From positions 1 to 64,000 of the forward strand of contig NZ_JAHLQK010000008.1 in the NCBI RefSeq assembly GCF_018919215.1: DNA of 64,000 nucleotides, read 5' to 3'. A model generated the notes under the pieces. It did not search any database. It was not told the origin of the DNA and saw only the letters and a program-made list of their open reading frames with translations. A program made the position numbers and the translations under genes. The DNA comes from Alkaliphilus flagellatus. GTDB taxonomy: Bacteria > Bacillota > Clostridia > Peptostreptococcales > Natronincolaceae. Of this stretch, positions 59,775 through 64,000 are shown piece by piece. Position 1 is the first letter of the stretch, and every line of letters begins with the position of its first letter.

Positions 59775-60851
59775 CTATATATGCCTGTCTAAAAGTACCT
59801 GTTCTTGTAATCTCCTTAGTCCTTCTTTTATAGCTCTAGCTCTAACCTCTCCGATACCTTCAACATCATCTAATTGATCTGTAGACGCCTTAAGTATCTT
59901 TTGAAAACTGGCGAATTGCTTTAATAAATTATCAATTACTGCTAAAGGAAGTCTCGGTATTTTATTTAAAATTCTATATCCTCTAGGAGACACTGAAATA
60001 TCTAATGCATTAACATTAGAACCATATCCTAATATTTTTGCTATTGAGGATAAATCCAACAATTCTTCTGAAGATAATCCATGTATCATCTTATGAATAT
60101 TGCCCTCTTCAGTTTCTAAGTTAAGATTATAATCCTTAATTACGTGTTTACCGTCCTCTACAACATTAGCTACTAGCTCTTCCATCTGCATATTTACTAG
60201 CCTACCTTCATTACCTAGCTCATAAATATACTTCTCTATTTCATGTACTATCTTTATAACCATTTCTGTTCTCTGTATTACAGTAGTTACATCATATACA
60301 GTAACTAAATCTTCAAACTCTAAAGCACTTAAATTTATCATAGCTTGATCCAATACAGATTTATATTTTTCAAGGGTTTGAATAGCCTGATTAGCTTTAG
60401 TCAAAATTTTATTAGTATCCTGCACAATATACTTACTATACCCTCTATACAAAGTTATAATATGTCGCCTCTGAGAAATCGAAATAACCACTTGTCCAGT
60501 TGCCTTTGCCACCCTTTCAGCTGTTCTATGGCGTGTGCCTGTCTCTGCTGAAAAAATTGATGGATCTGTCATTATTTGCGTATTAGCATATAGAATTTTT
60601 TTACTATCACTACTTAAAACAATAGCTCCGTCCATTTTACATAGCTCATATAGATAGGCGGGAGAAAAATCTACATTTATAGCAAAGCCTCCATCTATCA
60701 TACTTCTTACTTCTTCACTATCACCAACAACTATAAGTGCACCGGTTTTCGCCTTTAATACATTTTCTAAGCCTTCCCTTAAATGGGTTCCGGGGGCTAC
60801 CATCTTAATGGCTTCAAATAACTGGGCTTCTTCAATTCGTGATTCTTTCAA
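59775..60851 (-). CDS. disA: DNA integrity scanning protein DisA (diadenylate cyclase)
   Basis: DisA, 358 residues, makes cyclic di-AMP and scans DNA. The DAC domain holds DGA (74-76) and GTRHR (105-109), both needed for catalysis. A long helical linker (about 150-280) and a C-terminal HhH DNA-binding domain with VEGIGEVRARAI follow. The start is TTG at 60851 with GGGAGGCG upstream. It lies beside radA, whose product inhibits DisA in Bacillus. Confidence 0.96.
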   Translation of the reverse strand: MKESRIEEAQLFEAIKMVAPGTHLREGLENVLKAKTGALIVVGDSEEVRSMIDGGFAINVDFSPAYLYELCKMDGAIVLSSDSKKILYANTQIMTDPSIFSAETGTRHRTAERVAKATGQVVISISQRRHIITLYRGYSKYIVQDTNKILTKANQAIQTLEKYKSVLDQAMINLSALEFEDLVTVYDVTTVIQRTEMVIKIVHEIEKYIYELGNEGRLVNMQMEELVANVVEDGKHVIKDYNLNLETEEGNIHKMIHGLSSEELLDLSSIAKILGYGSNVNALDISVSPRGYRILNKIPRLPLAVIDNLLKQFASFQKILKASTDQLDDVEGIGEVRARAIKEGLRRLQEQVLLDRHI

Positions 60852-61022
60852 AATTTACGCCTCCCTTACAACCTATTAATAGCTATAATCAATATTTTCC
60901 CTACGATTAATAATTTTAACATTATTTTCCCAATTAATCTACAAATTCTGTCATATAAATGCAATATTATCTAATTTCCTACTCAGTTCCTATTTTCAAA
61001 AACAATTATGACAATAGATTAC

Positions 61023-62384
61023 CTATGATAATAATTCTAAAGCATCTCTTAATGTATTTACGCCCTTATATTTCATAATATTCCCATCAAATCTAAACTT
61101 ATTTTTATCAGGTATTATAGCAGTTATGAATCCCATTTTTTCAGCTTCTTTCATCATTTTTTCTAGCTGACTAATAGGTCTTAGCTCTCCTGTTAAGCTT
61201 ATTTCTCCCATAGCAATCATTTCCTTTGATGGAATAGATACACCTCTCATACTAGAGTAAATGGCCATAGCAACACCTAAATCTGCAGAGGTTCCTTCGA
61301 GTTTTAATCCTCCCACTACATTCACATAAATATCTTGATTCATTAAAGGTAGGCCTATTTTCTTTTCTAAAACCGCAATAATTAAATTTAATCTATTTAG
61401 ATCAATTCCTACAGCAGTTCGCCTTGGAAAACCTGCATTAGTAGGAGCTACCAATGCTTGTATTTCCACTAAAAGTGGTCTAGTGCCTTCAACCGTTGCA
61501 ACTACAATAGCACCTTCCGCCTCTGGAGTTAATGATTCTAAAAATATAGCTGAAGGATTACTAACTTCAACTAACCCCTCTTCCCTCATTTCAAAAACAC
61601 CGATTTCACTAGTAGTACCAAATCTGTTTTTTAAAGCCCTTAATATTCTAAACTCTTGAGTTCTTTCTCCTTCAAAATGTAGTACCGTATCAACCATATG
61701 CTCTAAAACTCTAGGCCCTGCCAATTCACCTTGCTTTGTAACATGAGCTACTATAAACATAGGAATATTTTTGGATTTACCAATTCTCATTAAATTATTA
61801 GCGCACTCCTTAACCTGCGAAACACTCCCAGGGGCAGAAGAAAGATCTTCTTTAAATAATGTTTGTATAGAATCTATAATAACAAAGACGGGCTCGTACT
61901 CCTCAATATACTTTTCAATAACATCCACATTTGTTTCTGAAACTATATATAAATTATCAGAAAGAGAGTTTAATCTTTCTCCTCTCATCTTTATTTGCTC
62001 CTCAGATTCCTCTCCAGATACATAAAGGGTTTTTCCATAGGTTTCTGCAACAGTGCTACTGGCCTGTAAAATTAAAGTGGATTTACCAATACCTGGTTCT
62101 CCAGTTATTAATGTTAGAGATCCTTTTACTAATCCTCCTCCTAAAACTCTATTTAATTCTTTAATCTGAGTATTATATCTTTCATAAGCACCAGATTTGA
62201 CATCTTTAATAGGCTGAGGTTTAGATTGACTAACTATTGTAGGCGATCGTTTAAATTCCTTTTTACCTCCTACTATCTCTTCCTCCATACTATTCCAGTT
62301 ACTACACCCCGGACACCTTCCTAACCATTTAGCACTCTCATATCCACATTCTTGACATACAAATTTACTTTTAACCTTCGCCAT
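61023..62384 (-). CDS. radA: DNA repair protein RadA
   Basis: RadA, 453 residues, a RecA-like branch-migration helicase. A Cys4 zinc motif lies at C10, C13, C24 and C27. Walker A GEPGIGKST is at 95-103 and the RadA hallmark K-N-R-F-G follows in the ATPase. A Lon-like C-terminal domain (from about 300) contains LKLEGTSADLGVAMAIYSS. It is adjacent to disA and follows a small ORF and clpC. Confidence 0.97.
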   Translation of the reverse strand: MAKVKSKFVCQECGYESAKWLGRCPGCSNWNSMEEEIVGGKKEFKRSPTIVSQSKPQPIKDVKSGAYERYNTQIKELNRVLGGGLVKGSLTLITGEPGIGKSTLILQASSTVAETYGKTLYVSGEESEEQIKMRGERLNSLSDNLYIVSETNVDVIEKYIEEYEPVFVIIDSIQTLFKEDLSSAPGSVSQVKECANNLMRIGKSKNIPMFIVAHVTKQGELAGPRVLEHMVDTVLHFEGERTQEFRILRALKNRFGTTSEIGVFEMREEGLVEVSNPSAIFLESLTPEAEGAIVVATVEGTRPLLVEIQALVAPTNAGFPRRTAVGIDLNRLNLIIAVLEKKIGLPLMNQDIYVNVVGGLKLEGTSADLGVAMAIYSSMRGVSIPSKEMIAMGEISLTGELRPISQLEKMMKEAEKMGFITAIIPDKNKFRFDGNIMKYKGVNTLRDALELLS

Positions 62385-62425
62385 ATGATCACCTACTCCT
62401 ATTTTCTCTATCCTTATATTGTAAC

Positions 62426-62460
62426 ATAAAACTAGGACAGTTAAACTGTCCTAGCAAAAA
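62426..62460 (-). terminator. Terminator before radA
   Basis: CTAGGACAGTT and AACTGTCCTAG form an 11-bp perfect stem, followed on the minus strand by TTTTAT. It ends the transcript that would carry the small ORF at 62471. Confidence 0.75.
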
Positions 62461-62470
62461 TTGAGAAATG

Positions 62471-62590
62471 CTATAGGCTTTCTTCCCCCTTTAAATCCCT
62501 GTACTTTTTATCATTTATCTCCCAGGCTACAAATGAAAATAATCCACTAACTAGTAAAAAGAATATAGACAGTTTGATATATTCCCTCAT
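62471..62590 (-). CDS. Tiny single-span membrane ORF
   Basis: A 39-residue frame, MREYIKLSIFFLLVSGLFSF at the start with one hydrophobic segment (about 6-22), then a charged tail with WEINDKKYRDLKGEESL. It lies in the gap between clpC and radA, flanked by two terminators, as a unit of its own. There is no good ribosome binding site ahead of ATG at 62590, which lowers confidence. I recognise no family. Confidence 0.4.
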   Translation of the reverse strand: MREYIKLSIFFLLVSGLFSFVAWEINDKKYRDLKGEESL

Positions 62591-62700
62591 TTTAACATTG
62601 GTAAAATATACATATATTTATATAATTCTTTATTTTTGTATTAATTCCTTTTATATTAATTAAATTTCTTCATATACTATAGTCATTTAAAAATTTTACA

Positions 62701-62742
62701 ATAAAATAAACCGATCTAGGTTATAATCCTATAATCGGCTTA
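62701..62742 (-). terminator. Terminator after clpC
   Basis: AAGCCGAT and ATCGGTTT form an outer stem with one G-T pair; TAGG and CCTA pair inside. The stem is followed by TATTTTAT on the minus strand, about 60 bases after the clpC stop codon. Confidence 0.75.
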
Positions 62743-62800
62743 TTTTATCAAGAATAGACACATAGGTCCTCTTCTAATATATTTTTTATATAATCTAATT

Positions 62801-64000
62801 TTATAAACTTACCTTAGGTCTAATTACAAGCTTATCCCCAGATAAATCAACTAATACGTCGCTGCCTGATTTAATAGTTCCTTTTAATAATTCTTCAGAT
62901 AGCTTATCTTCTACCATTTTTTGTATTGCCCTTTTTAAAGGTCTTGCACCAAATTGTGCATCAAAACCTTTATCTGCAATAAATACTTTTGCCTCATTAC
63001 TTATTTCAAGATTAATATTTAAATCTTCTAATCGCTTTCTTAAATCTTCTAGCATTAAGTCTACGATTTCTCCAATATGCTCTCTTTCTAATGCATGGAA
63101 TACTATAATATCATCTATTCTATTTAAAAACTCTGGCCTAAAGGTTCTTCTAAGTTCTTCCATAATATTTTCTTTCATTTTTTCATATTCATTTTTAGCT
63201 AAATCATCTTCACTAACGGTAAAGCCTAAGGTTTTTTGCTTTCTAATAGTATGGGCACCAACGTTGGAAGTCATAATAACTACAGTATTTTTAAAGTCTA
63301 CTGTTCTTCCTTGAGCATCTGTTAATCGGCCATCATCTAATATTTGTAATAATATATTAAATACATCTGGATGTGCCTTTTCTACCTCATCAAATAATAT
63401 TACAGAGTATGGTTTTCTTCTAACCTTTTCTGTCAGTTGTCCACCTTCGTCAAAGCCTACATATCCCGGTGGAGATCCTATAAGTCTTGAAACTGTATGT
63501 TTTTCCATGTATTCAGACATATCAATACGAATCATAGCATCTTCATCACCAAACATAGACTCTGCCAATGCTTTTGATAATTCTGTTTTTCCTACCCCTG
63601 TAGGTCCTAAAAATATAAATGAACCAATTGGTCTTTTAGGATCCTTCAGTCCAACTCGTGCCCTTCTAATCGCCCTTGCAACGGACTTTACTGCTTCTTG
63701 TTGTCCTATTACCCTTTTATGAAGGATTTCCTCCATATTAAGTAGTTTTTGAGATTCTTCCTGTTGAAGCTTATTTACAGGTACACCTGTCCAATCAGAT
63801 ACAATATTAGCTATTTCTTCAACAGAAACTGTAGCCTCTTTATCTTTATTTCTCCAAGTATTTTTTCTTTCTTCTAATTCCTGATTTGTTTTCTTTTCTT
63901 CGTCTCTTATTTTAGCGGCTCTCTCAAAATCCTGTACACTAATAGCCTCTTCTTTTTCCTTAGAAAGCTGCTCTATTTTTTCCTCTAAGTCCTTTAAATC
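62801..64000 (-). CDS. clpC: ATP-dependent Clp protease ATPase ClpC, C-terminal part
   Basis: The last 399 codons of a ClpC-type Hsp100 protein; the N-terminus lies outside the window. From the right edge come the UVR-type segment [15 protein letters not shown], the linker WTGVPVNKL and the D2 AAA+ module with Walker [15 protein letters not shown], Walker [17 protein letters not shown] and the sensor residues in [12 protein letters not shown]. The C-terminal domain ends in KLVIRPKV. ClpC with adaptors (McsB, MecA) unfolds proteins for ClpP. The clpC-radA-disA order is a Firmicutes hallmark. Confidence 0.96.
   Translation of the reverse strand, partial: DLKDLEEKIEQLSKEKEEAISVQDFERAAKIRDEEKKTNQELEERKNTWRNKDKEATVSVEEIANIVSDWTGVPVNKLQQEESQKLLNMEEILHKRVIGQQEAVKSVARAIRRARVGLKDPKRPIGSFIFLGPTGVGKTELSKALAESMFGDEDAMIRIDMSEYMEKHTVSRLIGSPPGYVGFDEGGQLTEKVRRKPYSVILFDEVEKAHPDVFNILLQILDDGRLTDAQGRTVDFKNTVVIMTSNVGAHTIRKQKTLGFTVSEDDLAKNEYEKMKENIMEELRRTFRPEFLNRIDDIIVFHALEREHIGEIVDLMLEDLRKRLEDLNINLEISNEAKVFIADKGFDAQFGARPLKRAIQKMVEDKLSEELLKGTIKSGSDVLVDLSGDKLVIRPKVSL

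Overview
The window is an AT-rich, almost wholly minus-strand segment of a spore-forming Clostridia chromosome, close in gene order and protein sequence to Alkaliphilus/Clostridium relatives. The evidence is a sigH gene, the c-di-AMP synthase gene disA beside radA and clpC, T-box leaders, zinc-ribbon forms of small ribosomal proteins, and an archaeal-type prolyl-tRNA synthetase. Species is an inference. I see no tRNA, rRNA, CRISPR, prophage or insertion sequence.

Layout from low to high coordinates (transcription runs from high to low): 1-162 is the start of an unrecognised Cys-rich gene, followed by about 700 gene-free bases and a small hydrophobic repeat protein (917-1105). 1324-5554 holds rpsI, rplM, truA and the ECF vitamin/metal transporter core ecfT-ecfA2-ecfA1. 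5908-21657 is the S10-spc-alpha ribosomal superoperon (rpsJ to rplQ, with secY, adk, map, infA and rpoA). 21998-26830 is the str operon (rplGB, rpsL, rpsG, fusA, tuf). 26963-34325 is rpoBC. 34876-38310 holds rplL, rplJ, rplA, rplK, nusG, secE and rpmG. 38568-39761 is a second tuf gene. 39938-47406 carries sigH, a NYN nuclease-like gene, rlmB, thyX, mrnC, cysS, cysE and gltX. 47483-51642 is accessory: a DUF1002 protein, a histidine kinase/response regulator pair and a TraX-like membrane protein. 51941-58952 holds proS, a NatAB-like ABC exporter, ispF, ispD, a PIN/TRAM protein and a CarD-like regulator. 59337-64000 holds one plus-strand conserved gene, disA, radA, a tiny membrane ORF and the C-terminal part of clpC.

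The window is dense in RNA-level control: Cys and Pro T-boxes, the L10 leader, an L1-binding mimic between rplK and rplA, structured leaders before rpsJ and before the alpha operon, and many intrinsic terminators. Several translation-machinery operons share a near-identical promoter (TTGACA or TTGAAA, 17-18 bp, TAAAAT). The most novel-looking signal is a degenerate family of hairpin-forming intergenic repeats, at least five copies, all in the same orientation, including one in the rpoB mRNA leader. Other curiosities are a 39-bp duplication of the 3' end of rpoB, a possible plus-strand small RNA between rplL and rpoB, and a helical Cys-containing protein with a MazG-like tail lacking a catalytic residue. 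I found no convincing new multi-gene system; most of the window is core genome.
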